Source of the DNA: an uncultured Pelagibacteraceae bacterium
Lineage (GTDB): Bacteria; Pseudomonadota; Alphaproteobacteria; Pelagibacterales; Pelagibacteraceae
Reading direction: 5' to 3'
Assembly (NCBI GenBank): GCA_902560185.1
Contig: CACEKW010000005.1
Span: forward strand, 1 to 52,904
DNA: 52,904 bases
Of this stretch, positions 7,925 through 16,528 are shown piece after piece. Under the pieces are notes generated by a model. It saw only the letters and a program-made list of their open reading frames with translations. It ran no database searches and had not been told where the DNA came from. Within the stretch, counting starts at the first letter, position 1. Each line of letters opens with the position of its first letter. A program made the translations under genes and the position numbers.

Positions 7925-9331
7925 ATGAGCGCAAAAAATGTATTAAAAGTTATTAAAGACAAAGAGATCGATTACGTTGATCTAAGATTTACTGACCCTA
8001 GAGGTAAACTTCAACACGTTACAATGGATACTAAGGTAGTTGACGAAGACATGTTAAATGACGGAATTTTCTTTGATGGCTCCTCAATTGCAGGTTGGAA
8101 AGCTATTAATGAGTCTGACATGATTTTAAAGCCTGATTTAAGCAGAACTGTGGTTGATCCGTTTACGTCTCATAATACATTAAACATTTTTTGTGATATT
8201 TTGGATGCAATAAAAAAAGATCCTTACGAAAGAGATCCTCGAGGAACAGCAAAAAAAGCTGAGGCATATTTAAAAAAATCTGGAATTGGTGACAAAGCAT
8301 TTTTTGGTCCAGAAGCTGAATTTTTTGTATTCGATGATGTAAGATTTAAAAATGACATGAATGAAACTGGCTTCAAAATTGATAGTACTGAAGGCCCTTA
8401 CAACACTGGAAAAAAATATGAAAACGGAAATATGGGACACAGACCTGGCATCAAAGGTGGTTACTTCCCAGTTCCTCCTGTTGATAGTGCACAAGATATG
8501 AGAAGTGAGTATTTAAAAGCAATGAAAGAAATGGGTATTAAAGTTGAGAAACATCACCATGAAGTTGCTCCAAGTCAGCATGAACTTGGAATGTATTTTG
8601 GAACTTTAGTTGATCAAGCAGATAACTTGCAGTTATATAAGTATGCGGTTCATATGGTTTCACATTCATTTGGAAAAACTGCAACTTTTATGCCTAAACC
8701 AGTAAAAGGTGATAATGGATCAGGTATGCACGTGCACCAATCAATTTGGAAAGGAAATACAGCATTATTTTCAGGAGATAAATATGCTGGCTTATCCGAT
8801 TTAGCTTTACACTATATTGGTGGAATTTTAAAACATGCAAAAGCTATAAACGCTTTTTCAAACGCAACAACCAATAGTTACAAAAGATTGATCCCGGGAT
8901 TTGAAGCCCCAGTGTTATTAGCGTACTCAGCGAGAAACAGGTCAGCTTCATGTAGGATCCCTATAACTCTGAGTAAAAAAGCTGCGAGATGTGAAATTAG
9001 ATTTGGTGATGCAGCTGGAAACCCATACTTAACTTTTGCAGCAATGCTTATGGCTGGACTAGATGGTATTAAAAATAAAATTGATCCAGGTAAATCTTTC
9101 GATAAAGATCTTTATGCTTTATCTGAAAATGAAGTTAAAAAAATACCTACTGTTTGTGGCTCATTAAGAGAAGCAATGGAAAGTTTGGATAAGGACAGAG
9201 ATTTTTTAAAACAGGGTAACGTTTTCACTGATGATCAGATAGATGCTTACATTGCTTTAAAATTTGAGGAAATACATAATTTCGAACACACACCACACCC
9301 AATAGAGTTCGACATGTATTATAGTTGTTAA
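7925..9331 (+). CDS. glnA: glutamine synthetase type I
   Basis: This 468-residue cytoplasmic enzyme makes glutamine from glutamate, ammonia and ATP, the main ammonia-assimilation step, and works as a dodecamer. Diagnostic parts are the DGSSIAGW block (51-58), metal-binding GPEAEFF (128-134), [10 protein letters not shown] (264-273), and the adenylylation loop [11 protein letters not shown] with Tyr397 in the classical position. It is therefore of the GSI-beta type that can be switched off by AMP transfer. Its start has one of the best Shine-Dalgarno sites in the window (GAGGAG). It stands alone: divergent from the YbaK-like gene and ending 3 bp from a converging small ORF. No -24/-12 sigma-54 promoter is visible. 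Confidence 0.98.
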   Translation: MSAKNVLKVIKDKEIDYVDLRFTDPRGKLQHVTMDTKVVDEDMLNDGIFFDGSSIAGWKAINESDMILKPDLSRTVVDPFTSHNTLNIFCDILDAIKKDPYERDPRGTAKKAEAYLKKSGIGDKAFFGPEAEFFVFDDVRFKNDMNETGFKIDSTEGPYNTGKKYENGNMGHRPGIKGGYFPVPPVDSAQDMRSEYLKAMKEMGIKVEKHHHEVAPSQHELGMYFGTLVDQADNLQLYKYAVHMVSHSFGKTATFMPKPVKGDNGSGMHVHQSIWKGNTALFSGDKYAGLSDLALHYIGGILKHAKAINAFSNATTNSYKRLIPGFEAPVLLAYSARNRSASCRIPITLSKKAARCEIRFGDAAGNPYLTFAAMLMAGLDGIKNKIDPGKSFDKDLYALSENEVKKIPTVCGSLREAMESLDKDRDFLKQGNVFTDDQIDAYIALKFEEIHNFEHTPHPIEFDMYYSC

Positions 9332-9334
9332 AAA

Positions 9335-9505
9335 TTATTGTCTAGTAGTGGCAATCTTGTTTTTGCCAGGACCTTTTTTAACAACGTAATCTTGAGTTCC
9401 ATTAGCTCCTGTTTCAACAGATTTGATCAAAGATCTTTGTAAGCTTTTTCTTTTTTCTTTTCTGTCTTCAGACGCTAATAAATTTCTAAATTCAAAAACG
9501 TTCAT
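9335..9505 (-). CDS. 56-residue conserved-looking small protein, probably leaderless
   Basis: This small ORF encodes 56 residues, starting MNVFEFRNLLASEDRKEKRK and ending KNKIATTRQ. I do not recognise the family. It is basic, with an N-terminal amphipathic part, a Lys/Arg-rich centre and no signal or membrane segment. The case for a real gene is its promoter. Immediately upstream is TTGCTT, 17 bases, TATAAT, with only six bases (TAGTAC) between the -10 and the ATG, so transcription should start at or very near the A of ATG, giving a leaderless mRNA. It fills the otherwise unexplained gap between glnA and sufA and ends 3 bp from the glnA stop. Function unknown. Confidence 0.68.
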   Translation of the reverse strand: MNVFEFRNLLASEDRKEKRKSLQRSLIKSVETGANGTQDYVVKKGPGKNKIATTRQ

Positions 9506-9511
9506 GTACTA

Positions 9512-9553
9512 ATTATATACTAGATATGCAATTTAAGCAATACAGCTATGCAA
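9512..9553 (-). promoter_or_regulatory. near-consensus promoter with direct repeats for the small ORF
   Basis: On the minus strand the -35 is TTGCTT (9540-9535), the spacer is 17 bases and the -10 is a perfect TATAAT (9517-9512). The -10 ends six bases before the ATG at 9505. Two direct copies of TTGCATA (9553-9547 and 9531-9525) lie 22 bp apart, about two helical turns. The downstream one falls in the -35/-10 spacer, so the pair could be a regulator-binding site. Confidence 0.7.
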
Positions 9554-9571
9554 CTTATGGGATACTAAATT

Positions 9572-9907
9572 TTATTCTACTTTAAAGGACTCCCCGCAAC
9601 CACATCTCTCTGTTTCATTGGGATTATTGAATACAAAAGTTGAGGAAAAATCCTCTTTTTTGTAATCCATTTCAGTACCTAATAAATACATCACTGCAGC
9701 AGAATCTATAAAAACTTTAACTCCCTTGTCTTCAATTACCTCATCATTCGGGTTAAGTTCTTTAGAATATTCCATTACATATGACATGCCTGCGCATCCT
9801 CCAGATTTAACTGAAACTCTCACTCCTAAAGCATCTTTTTCGGCACTAGACATGATTTCTTTAATTCTGTTTGCTGCATTTTCACTTAATTTAATTATAG
9901 GATTCAT
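9572..9907 (-). CDS. sufA: A-type Fe-S carrier (SufA/IscA/ErpA family)
   Basis: This 111-residue A-type carrier protein accepts Fe-S clusters from the SufBCD scaffold and passes them to target enzymes in the cytoplasm. The three cluster-binding cysteines are present: Cys38 in GGCAGMSY, and Cys102 and Cys104 in CGCGESF at the C terminus. Length is normal for the HesB/IscA family. It is the last gene of the suf operon and overlaps the sufT stop by one base (TAATG). SufA, IscA and ErpA cannot be separated by sequence alone; I use sufA because of the operon. No terminator follows before the promoter of the small ORF. Confidence 0.92.
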   Translation of the reverse strand: MNPIIKLSENAANRIKEIMSSAEKDALGVRVSVKSGGCAGMSYVMEYSKELNPNDEVIEDKGVKVFIDSAAVMYLLGTEMDYKKEDFSSTFVFNNPNETERCGCGESFKVE

Positions 9908-10203
9908 TACAAATTTAACTCCAACTTAGCAGCATCTGACATCATATCTTTGTTCCAAGGTGGGTCCCAAACTAGTTGAAGATCAACATCATCAATTTCT
10001 TCAACTTGCATAGCTCCTTCTTTTACTTCTTTTGGTAAACTCTCTGCAACAGGACAATTTGGTGTGGTTAAGGTCATTTTAATTTCAGCTTTTTTTCCTT
10101 TTACTTGAATATCATAAATTAAACCAAGTTCATAAATATTAACTGGTAACTCAGGATCATAAATTTTTCTAATTTCGTTTATAATTTTTTCTTTTATTTC
10201 CAT
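9907..10203 (-). CDS. sufT: SufT / DUF59 (MIP18-like) Fe-S assembly factor
   Basis: This 98-residue protein is of the DUF59/MIP18 family. It begins with IRKIYDPELPVNIYELGLIYDI, the characteristic DPE-x-P-x-x-IxxLGLI core, and continues with TLTTPNCPVAESLP, whose cysteine is the conserved reactive residue, and ends with LVWDPPWNKDMM. SufT-type proteins help mature Fe-S proteins under high demand, although the precise step is not settled. It lies between sufU and sufA in the operon, with 4 bp to sufU and a one-base overlap with sufA. There is no N-terminal extension, unlike the longer PaaD-type or SufT fusions. Confidence 0.9.
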   Translation of the reverse strand: MEIKEKIINEIRKIYDPELPVNIYELGLIYDIQVKGKKAEIKMTLTTPNCPVAESLPKEVKEGAMQVEEIDDVDLQLVWDPPWNKDMMSDAAKLELNL

Positions 10204-10207
10204 AATA

Positions 10208-10672
10208 TTAATCTTCTGTGCTCACTTGCTTTCCGTCATCTTCCATTGCAGAAATCAAAGTATGCCATGATAAAGTAGCACATTTTACTCTCATAGGATA
10301 TTGTTTTACTCCGGATAGACACATTAGTTTTGTTTTATCATCTTCCTCTAAAATCGTAGACTTTAATTCAGGATTTTCTTTTATCATTCCAAGAAAATCA
10401 TTTATGATCTCCCTTGCTTCATTATCACTTTTGCCTTTAATCAAATCTGTCATTATTGAAGCTGAGGCCATTGATATTGCGCAACCACTTCCTTCAAAAG
10501 AAATATCTTCAACTTTTCTTTGATTATCCAATTTTAGATAAACATGGACATTGTCACCACATAAAGGATTATTCCCTTTAGCATCTTTATTAAAATTCTC
10601 AGTCTTCCTTAAATTCCTTGGATTTTTTCCATGTTCTAAAATTATTTCTTGATATAATTCTTTTAAATTCAT
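10208..10672 (-). CDS. sufU: SufU-type sulfur acceptor for SufS
   Basis: This 154-residue protein has the IscU/SufU fold. The zinc/cluster ligands are Cys38 and Asp40 (NPLCGDNV), Cys64 (GSGCAIS) and Cys131 (VKCATLSW). It is of the SufU rather than IscU type for two reasons: an insert of about 20 residues (KENPELKSTILEEDDKT) precedes the last ligand, and the IscU HC motif is replaced by KCATLSW. SufU accepts persulfide sulfur from SufS by zinc-ligand exchange, taking the role of SufE. No sufE is present in the operon. It overlaps the sufS stop by four bases. SufU is best known from Firmicutes, so its place here is worth noting. Confidence 0.9.
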   Translation of the reverse strand: MNLKELYQEIILEHGKNPRNLRKTENFNKDAKGNNPLCGDNVHVYLKLDNQRKVEDISFEGSGCAISMASASIMTDLIKGKSDNEAREIINDFLGMIKENPELKSTILEEDDKTKLMCLSGVKQYPMRVKCATLSWHTLISAMEDDGKQVSTED

Positions 10673-11889
10673 TTTAAATCAAAAATTTTTTTACATTTGT
10701 TTATAGACTCATTTAATTGATCAAAATCACTTTTAGTATTATAGACACCTACTGATGCTCTTGCACTTGCAGGAATCTCGAGTTTGTCATGTAAAATTTG
10801 ACAGCAATGGTGTCCAGCTCTAATAGCTACACCATCTTCGTCAAGTATTGTCGCGATGTCATGTGGATGTACCCCTTCAATCGTAAACGATATTACACCG
10901 CCTTTATTTTTTGGATTGCCAATTATTTTTACTGAATTATTCTTTTTTAAAATTTCTTGACCATATTCTATTAATTCTTTTTCATGTTTAATTATATTTT
11001 CAATTCCAATACTTTCTAAAAATTTGATAGACTTATCAAAAGCTATCACCTGTGCAGTGGCCATAGTGCCTGCTTCATACTTATTTGGAAGATCACCATA
11101 AGTAATACGATCTTTTTTAACTTCTTTAATCATTCCACCACCACCTTGATAAGGTGGTAATTCTTCAAGCCATTTTTTTTTTCCATACAAAATTCCAAGT
11201 CCAGTCGGTCCATACATTTTATGACAAGAAATTGCATAAAAATCACAGTCCAGATCTTGCACATCAAGTTTCAAATGTGGTGCACCTTGACATCCATCTA
11301 CAACAACAATTATATCTTTTGCGTGTGCAAGCTCAGTAATCTCTTTGATTGGTAGGATTGCACCAGTGACATTCGATAGATGATTAACGGCAATCACCTT
11401 TGTTTTTGGCGTAATTTTTTTTTCAATATTTTCAATTGGAATTTCTCCCTCTTCATTTATTTCAGCAAAATTAATCTTTATATTTTTTGATTTTCTCAAA
11501 TAGTGCCATGGTACATAATTTGAATGATGCTCTAACTCAGTGAGTAAAATTTCGTCACCTTCATTCAAATACTTTTGGCCAAGTGTATTAGCAACTAAAT
11601 TGAGGGCTTCAGTTGCACCCTTAGTAAATACAATCTCATTTTTATCTTTTGCATTAATATATTTTTGGACAGAAGATCGTGTATTTTCGTATAAATTTGT
11701 AGCTGCCACTGCCAAATAATGAATACTTCGGCCCACATTTGAAAATTCTTTAGTATAGAATTCGTTTATTCTATCAATAACAACTTTAGGTTTTTGAGAA
11801 GAATTAGCACTGTCCAAATAAACTAGATCATTGTTTTGTATCTTTTCATCAAAGATAGGAAACTCTTTTTTAATATTATCTATGTTCAT
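10669..11889 (-). CDS. sufS: cysteine desulfurase SufS
   Basis: This 406-residue PLP-dependent group II cysteine desulfurase takes sulfur from cysteine as a protein persulfide for Fe-S assembly. The PLP lysine lies in SCHKMYGPTGLG, the conserved ELEHHSN histidine block is present, and the catalytic cysteine is Cys362 in RAGHHCCQ. An extra cysteine follows it, which is slightly unusual. The short active-site loop matches SufS rather than IscS. The gene overlaps sufD upstream (ATGA) and sufU downstream (ATGA). The likely sulfur acceptor is the adjacent SufU. Confidence 0.96.
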   Translation of the reverse strand: MNIDNIKKEFPIFDEKIQNNDLVYLDSANSSQKPKVVIDRINEFYTKEFSNVGRSIHYLAVAATNLYENTRSSVQKYINAKDKNEIVFTKGATEALNLVANTLGQKYLNEGDEILLTELEHHSNYVPWHYLRKSKNIKINFAEINEEGEIPIENIEKKITPKTKVIAVNHLSNVTGAILPIKEITELAHAKDIIVVVDGCQGAPHLKLDVQDLDCDFYAISCHKMYGPTGLGILYGKKKWLEELPPYQGGGGMIKEVKKDRITYGDLPNKYEAGTMATAQVIAFDKSIKFLESIGIENIIKHEKELIEYGQEILKKNNSVKIIGNPKNKGGVISFTIEGVHPHDIATILDEDGVAIRAGHHCCQILHDKLEIPASARASVGVYNTKSDFDQLNESINKCKKIFDLK

Positions 11890-13133
11890 TTTTTTAAACC
11901 AATCATTTTTTTTAATAAATCTTTAATTTCAGCATCAGTAATCTTTTCGATTACATCAAGCAAAAAACCATTTATCAATAGTCCTTTAGCTTGTTTATAA
12001 TTTAGTCCTCTAGACATTAAATAAAAAATTGAATTATCATCTAGACTACCAGATGCTGATCCATGAGAACATTTAACATCATCAGCATAAATTTCTAATT
12101 CAGGTTTTGCGTTAAACTCTGAGGTTTCATCTAACAAAATTGCTTTACTTAATTGATATCCATCTGTTTTCTGAGCCTTTGAGTCTACATATATTCTTCC
12201 TTGATAAGCAGACTTTGTATTTTTTCCAAGCACACTCTTAATTAACTGATAGCTTTTTGTATTTTCAACCAAATGATTTATAGTAGTACTTATTTCGTGC
12301 TGTTTATTATCATCTAACGAAAAAATACCATTTATAAATGCTGAAGAATATTCGCCTTTTAAATTACAATTTATCTCATTTTTGAAATAATCTGAACCTG
12401 CCGAAAAAACAAAAGTTTCAGAAATACTATTTTGTTTTTGATTAATATTATTAAATGAATATTTTAGATTTTTATTCAACGACCTATCAATTTTATAATT
12501 TTTAAGAATCGCATCACTATCTAAATTAAAATTGTAAAAAATATTCATAAAATTTTTTTCACTATCATCACTAAAGAAATCTATTAATTTTAGTGAGCTA
12601 TTTTGTTCAAGCTCAAAATCTAACCTTAAATTAATATTCTTTGATTTCATTCTCTCGTTGGTCAAATGATAAATGATTAAGGGTTTCTTTAATGAGTAGC
12701 TTTTTTTAATTAAAATCTTAAAATGTTTATTACTTAATGCAATATTCAAATCAATTAATGAATTATTGTTTTCAGACTTATCAATTGTGTAAGAGTCCTC
12801 AATTATTTCAATCTGCTTTTTATCCTCATAACTAAAGTCAATTTTTTCAATTCTTCCATTAATAAAAATAATTTTATTATGTTCTAAATCATCTATAAAA
12901 ATTGATGAGTCAATCTTATTTTCAATTGAATAATCATTATAAAAGCTCAAATCTGAAATATTATTACTAATTATTTGATTAATATCTAAAAACTTCCAAT
13001 TTTCTTGTTTTCTATTTGGGAAACCATTTTCAATAAATTTATTTAGGTAAGACTTTTTTATCTCAATATCTCTATTAGAAAAATTAGAAACTTTTTGAAT
13101 TTTGTTAAAATCTATTTTTAATTGTTCCTTCAT
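11886..13133 (-). CDS. sufD: Fe-S scaffold subunit SufD
   Basis: This 415-residue subunit of the SufBC2D scaffold has the N-terminal segment with FPNRKQENWKFLDI, the classic SufD start, a long poorly conserved beta-helical middle, and a strongly conserved C-terminal part. The conserved part contains YQGRIYVDSKAQKTDGYQ, then ADDVKCSHGSASG with the conserved Cys and His, and RGLNYKQAKGLLINGFL. SufD is a catalytically degenerate relative of SufB that helps iron entry and complex stability. It starts directly after sufC ends and overlaps sufS by four bases. The middle region is rich in Asn and Lys, as expected from the AT bias, and is probably fast-evolving. Confidence 0.96.
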   Translation of the reverse strand: MKEQLKIDFNKIQKVSNFSNRDIEIKKSYLNKFIENGFPNRKQENWKFLDINQIISNNISDLSFYNDYSIENKIDSSIFIDDLEHNKIIFINGRIEKIDFSYEDKKQIEIIEDSYTIDKSENNNSLIDLNIALSNKHFKILIKKSYSLKKPLIIYHLTNERMKSKNINLRLDFELEQNSSLKLIDFFSDDSEKNFMNIFYNFNLDSDAILKNYKIDRSLNKNLKYSFNNINQKQNSISETFVFSAGSDYFKNEINCNLKGEYSSAFINGIFSLDDNKQHEISTTINHLVENTKSYQLIKSVLGKNTKSAYQGRIYVDSKAQKTDGYQLSKAILLDETSEFNAKPELEIYADDVKCSHGSASGSLDDNSIFYLMSRGLNYKQAKGLLINGFLLDVIEKITDAEIKDLLKKMIGLKK

Positions 13134-13868
13134 CTAATTAAAACTCTCATATCCTTTTTTTTCTAATTCTTCTGCAAGTTCAGGTCCACCTGATTTAATA
13201 ATCCTTCCATTCATTAAAACGTGAACGAAATCTGGCTTAATATAATCTAATAGTCTTTGATAATGAGTAATGATTAAAAAAGAATTTTTATTATTTCTTA
13301 ATGTGTTTACACCATCTGCAACTATTTTTAGAGCATCTATATCTAAACCTGAGTCTGTTTCATCTAAAATTGAAAGTTTTGGCGCCAGCATAGACATTTG
13401 TAGAATTTCGTTTTTCTTTTTTTCTCCACCAGAGAAGCCTACATTTAATTGCCTATTAAGTTTTTCTTCATCAAATTTCAGTTCTTTAGCCTTTTCTTTT
13501 ACGAGTTTTAAAAACTCGATAGCATCAAGTTCTTTTTGTCCACGAGCTTTTCTAATCGCATTTAGAGAAGTCTTTAAAAAAATATTAGTATTCACCCCGG
13601 GAATTTCTAAAGGGTATTGAAAGGCTAAAAATATACCTTTGTGCGCTCTTTCCTCAGTTTCAAGTTCAAATAAATTTTTATTTTCAAATAATATTTCTCC
13701 AGATACCTCGTAACCTTTTTTTCCCGATAAAATATTAGATAACGTACTTTTTCCAGAGCCATTAGGACCCATTATTGCATGAACTTCACCTGGGTTTATA
13801 TTTAGTGAAAATCCTTTTAAAATTGACTTATTTTCAACATTTGCGTTTAAGTTATTAATTTTAAGCAT
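13134..13868 (-). CDS. sufC: Fe-S scaffold ATPase SufC
   Basis: This 244-residue ABC-type ATPase drives conformational change in the SufBCD complex rather than membrane transport. Walker A GPNGSGKST is at 34-42, the signature FSGGEKKKNEILQM has the lysine-rich form specific to SufC, and Walker B runs as LSILDETDSGLDIDAL. The D-loop and the switch histidine (ITHYQRLL) are also present. It overlaps sufB by one base (TAATG) and abuts sufD. Length is normal. Confidence 0.97.
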   Translation of the reverse strand: MLKINNLNANVENKSILKGFSLNINPGEVHAIMGPNGSGKSTLSNILSGKKGYEVSGEILFENKNLFELETEERAHKGIFLAFQYPLEIPGVNTNIFLKTSLNAIRKARGQKELDAIEFLKLVKEKAKELKFDEEKLNRQLNVGFSGGEKKKNEILQMSMLAPKLSILDETDSGLDIDALKIVADGVNTLRNNKNSFLIITHYQRLLDYIKPDFVHVLMNGRIIKSGGPELAEELEKKGYESFN

Positions 13869-15310
13869 TAACCCACGCTCCCTTCAAGACTAATTCCTAC
13901 AAGTTTTTGTGCCTCTACAGCAAACTCCATCGGTAATTGCTGAAGAACTTCTTTACAAAATCCATTAACGATTAACCCAACAGCTTCCTCAGGATTTAAT
14001 CCTCTTTGTTGACAATAGTGCAATTGCTCTTCACTTATTTTTGACGTTGTTGCTTCATGAGCAACATTTGAGTCAAAATTTTTGTTCTTTATGTAAGGTA
14101 CAGTGTGTGCTCCACATTTATTTCCCATTAAAAGAGAGTCACATTGAGTATAGTTACTAGAATTTTTTGCTTTTGAATTTATATCTACTAATCCTCTATA
14201 AGTCATATCAGAAAATCCAGCACTAATACCTTTGGAAATTATTTTACTTTTAGTATTTTTACCAAGGTGGATCATCTTTGTCCCAGTATCTGCTTTTTGA
14301 TGATTATTTGTAATTGCTATTGAATAAAATTCTCCAATTGAGTTATCACCCTTTAAAATACAACTAGGGTATTTCCAAGTTATAGCAGAACCCGTCTCTA
14401 CCTGTGTCCAAGAAATCTTGGAATTTTTTCCCTTACATAGTCCTCTTTTAGTTACAAAATTATAAATTCCCCCTTTACCATTTTCATCTCCCGGATACCA
14501 GTTTTGAACAGTTGAATATTTAATCTCTGCATCATCAAGTGCTATTAGTTCAACGTTAGCAGCGTGTAATTGATTTTCATCTCTCATCGGTGCAGTACAG
14601 CCCTCTAAATAACTCACGTAACTTCCTTTATCGGCAATAATTAAAGTTCTTTCAAATTGACCAGTTTCTGATGCGTTAATTCTGAAATAGGTTGAGAGCT
14701 CCATTGGACACTTTACACCTTCAGGAATATAAACAAATGACCCATCGGTAAAAACTGCAGAGTTTAACGTCGCAAAAAAATGATCTGTTGTTGGAATTAC
14801 TGTTCCTAAATATTTTTTTACTAAATCAGGATGTTTTTGTATTGCCTCTGACATTGAACAAAAAATGATTCCATGTTTTGTTAATTCACCTTTAAATGTT
14901 GTGGCTACTGAAACAGAATCAAATACCGCATCGACAGCTATTCCATTTAATCTTGCTTGCTCTTGAAGGGGAATTCCTAATTTATTATAGGTTTCTAAAA
15001 GTTTAGGGTCTAATTCATCTAAGCTCTTGGGTTTATCCTTCATGCTTTTCGGAGCCGAGTAGTAATATAAATCTTGATAATCAATTTTAGGATACTTAGG
15101 TTTTTGCCAGTTAGGCTCTTTGAGAAGCTTAAATCTTTCAAATGCTTTTAATCTAAAATCCAACATCCATTTAGGTTCTTTTTTAATATTTGAAATAAAC
15201 TTAATTACATTTTCATTTAGACCTTTTGGTGCTTTAATATTTTCAATATCAGTTGTAAAACCGTATTTATAATCTTTTAAATTTTCTATATCTTTTTCTC
15301 TAGTATCCAT
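13868..15310 (-). CDS. sufB: Fe-S scaffold subunit SufB
   Basis: This 480-residue main scaffold protein of the SUF system is where [4Fe-4S] clusters are built. Conserved blocks are the N-terminal [50 protein letters not shown], and the C-terminal [20 protein letters not shown] and [20 protein letters not shown] chose the ATG at 15310, one base after the iscR stop, over a TTG at 15328 inside iscR; the resulting N terminus [11 protein letters not shown] is typical in length. It is the first structural gene of the operon, directly behind its regulator. Confidence 0.97.
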   Translation of the reverse strand: MDTREKDIENLKDYKYGFTTDIENIKAPKGLNENVIKFISNIKKEPKWMLDFRLKAFERFKLLKEPNWQKPKYPKIDYQDLYYYSAPKSMKDKPKSLDELDPKLLETYNKLGIPLQEQARLNGIAVDAVFDSVSVATTFKGELTKHGIIFCSMSEAIQKHPDLVKKYLGTVIPTTDHFFATLNSAVFTDGSFVYIPEGVKCPMELSTYFRINASETGQFERTLIIADKGSYVSYLEGCTAPMRDENQLHAANVELIALDDAEIKYSTVQNWYPGDENGKGGIYNFVTKRGLCKGKNSKISWTQVETGSAITWKYPSCILKGDNSIGEFYSIAITNNHQKADTGTKMIHLGKNTKSKIISKGISAGFSDMTYRGLVDINSKAKNSSNYTQCDSLLMGNKCGAHTVPYIKNKNFDSNVAHEATTSKISEEQLHYCQQRGLNPEEAVGLIVNGFCKEVLQQLPMEFAVEAQKLVGISLEGSVG

Positions 15311-15311
15311 T

Positions 15312-15737
15312 TTATAATCTTCTTTCAAAGTTTTCTTTTACTAAGTCGTCTAAACTTTTTTTATCAAAAAAATTATTGATGTGAGTTTCAAGTTCATCCC
15401 AAAGATTGTGAGTTAAACATTTTGTAGATTTACCATTACATCCTTTTTTTGAATCTTTTTTACATTGGACAGTTTTTACTTTTTCGTCTACTGCATCAAA
15501 AATATTTGTTAATTTTATTTCTTTAGCTTTCCTGTTTAAAACATATCCACCTTGAGTTCCTCTAACGCTTTGAACAATTTCTTTTTTTCTCAATTTTGAA
15601 AAAATTTGTTCTAGATAATCTAACGAAATGCCTTGTCTTAAAGATATATCCCTTAGAGAAACTGGATTAATTCCATCAAATCTAGCGAGATCCACCAAAG
15701 CCATTACCGCATATCTGCCTTTAGAAGTAAGTCTCAT
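15312..15737 (-). CDS. iscR: Rrf2-family Fe-S sensing regulator (IscR-like)
   Basis: This 141-residue Rrf2-family regulator has an N-terminal winged helix ([44 protein letters not shown]) and a C-terminal cluster-binding region with Cys92, Cys100 and Cys107, with His110 nearby. This matches IscR-type [2Fe-2S] sensing. The spacing between the cysteines (7 and 6 residues) is longer than in E. coli IscR (5 and 5), so a modified cluster loop is likely. It is the first gene of the suf operon and probably represses it when clusters are plentiful. A dyad overlapping its promoter at 15768-15786 is a candidate operator. Confidence 0.93.
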   Translation of the reverse strand: MRLTSKGRYAVMALVDLARFDGINPVSLRDISLRQGISLDYLEQIFSKLRKKEIVQSVRGTQGGYVLNRKAKEIKLTNIFDAVDEKVKTVQCKKDSKKGCNGKSTKCLTHNLWDELETHINNFFDKKSLDDLVKENFERRL

Positions 15738-15757
15738 AATTCCTTATTTTACTGGGG

Positions 15758-15786
15758 TATATATAAACCTGACCAAAATAGTCAAG
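15758..15786 (-). promoter_or_regulatory. suf operon promoter with overlapping dyad operator
   Basis: On the minus strand the -35 is TTGACT (15785-15780), the spacer is 16 bases and the -10 is TATATA (15763-15758); the iscR ATG is 20 bp further on. The -35 region lies in an imperfect palindrome CTTGAC-N7-GTCAGG (15786-15768). A dyad covering the -35 and spacer is a standard repressor position. IscR autoregulation is the simplest reading. Confidence 0.75.
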
Positions 15787-15812
15787 TATCATGAGTAAAA
15801 AAAAGCTAACAT

Positions 15813-15834
15813 TTTGTCACGCAGTTGTGATAAA
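15813..15834. repeat. inverted repeat in the iscR / hydrolase divergent spacer
   Basis: TTTGTCAC and GTGATAAA form an 8-bp inverted repeat with one G-T pair around GCAGTT. On the + strand, six bases later, there is a run of nine or more T residues, so it could act as a weak terminator or attenuator before the hydrolase gene. It could equally be a second operator. Evidence is limited to the symmetry. Confidence 0.4.
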
Positions 15835-15871
15835 CCTAATTTTTTTTTGAGAATAATAATCAATAACAATT

Positions 15872-16528
15872 ATGGAAAATAAAATATTAGAAATATTTAT
15901 TCCAGGACCTGCAGGTAGACTTGAAGCCAAATATTATAAGAGTAAAAAAAATACTTCACCAATAGCTTTAGTTTTACAACCACATCCTCAGTATGGAGGG
16001 ACAATGAATAATAAAGTTGTTGTGGAAACTTTTCATACTTTTATGGAAAATGATTTTTCAGTTTGCAGAGTAAATTTTAGAGGTGTAGGAAAGAGCGATG
16101 GAGAATTTGACAATGGCCAAGGTGAATTAGCAGATGCTGCAGCTGCTCTTGATTGGTTAGAGAGAGAAAATTTTGATAATTCTCAATGTTGGGTTTCAGG
16201 TTTTTCCTTTGGGTCATTGATTGCTATGCAACTTTTAATGAGGAGACCAGAGATAAATAGATTTGTCGCTATCTCTCCCCAGCCAAATGTTTATGATTTT
16301 TCATTTTTGTCTCCGTGTCCAACTTCTGGGATAATGATCTATGGAAAAAAAGACGAATTGGTGCCGGTTGAACATATCAATGAACTAAATAAAAGATTAA
16401 GTGCACAAAAAGGTATTAAAGTTGAATTTCAATCAATCTCAGAAGCAAATCATTTTTTTTCAAAAAATGAGAACGCACTTTCAAAATCTCTTGATAAATA
16501 CATAAAAAAAGAAACAGCTTTGTATTAA
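15872..16528 (+). CDS. alpha/beta hydrolase
   Basis: This 218-residue soluble alpha/beta-hydrolase fold protein has the nucleophile elbow GFSFGS (110-115), so Ser112 is the likely catalytic residue. An Asp in GKKDELVPVEH and a His in EANHFFS complete the triad. The oxyanion-region HPHP-type block appears as LQPHPQYGGTMNNKVV, a pattern seen in a widespread alphaproteobacterial group of small esterase-like proteins of unknown substrate. It has no signal peptide. It is divergent from iscR and ends overlapping the 3' end of anmK by four bases. No functional partner is apparent. Confidence 0.9.
   Translation: MENKILEIFIPGPAGRLEAKYYKSKKNTSPIALVLQPHPQYGGTMNNKVVVETFHTFMENDFSVCRVNFRGVGKSDGEFDNGQGELADAAAALDWLERENFDNSQCWVSGFSFGSLIAMQLLMRRPEINRFVAISPQPNVYDFSFLSPCPTSGIMIYGKKDELVPVEHINELNKRLSAQKGIKVEFQSISEANHFFSKNENALSKSLDKYIKKETALY

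Noticed and set aside
13270-13620. 116-residue ORF antisense to sufC
   Set aside because: Its Ser/Phe-rich composition is what the reverse complement of Lys/Glu-rich AT-biased genes gives; no independent support.
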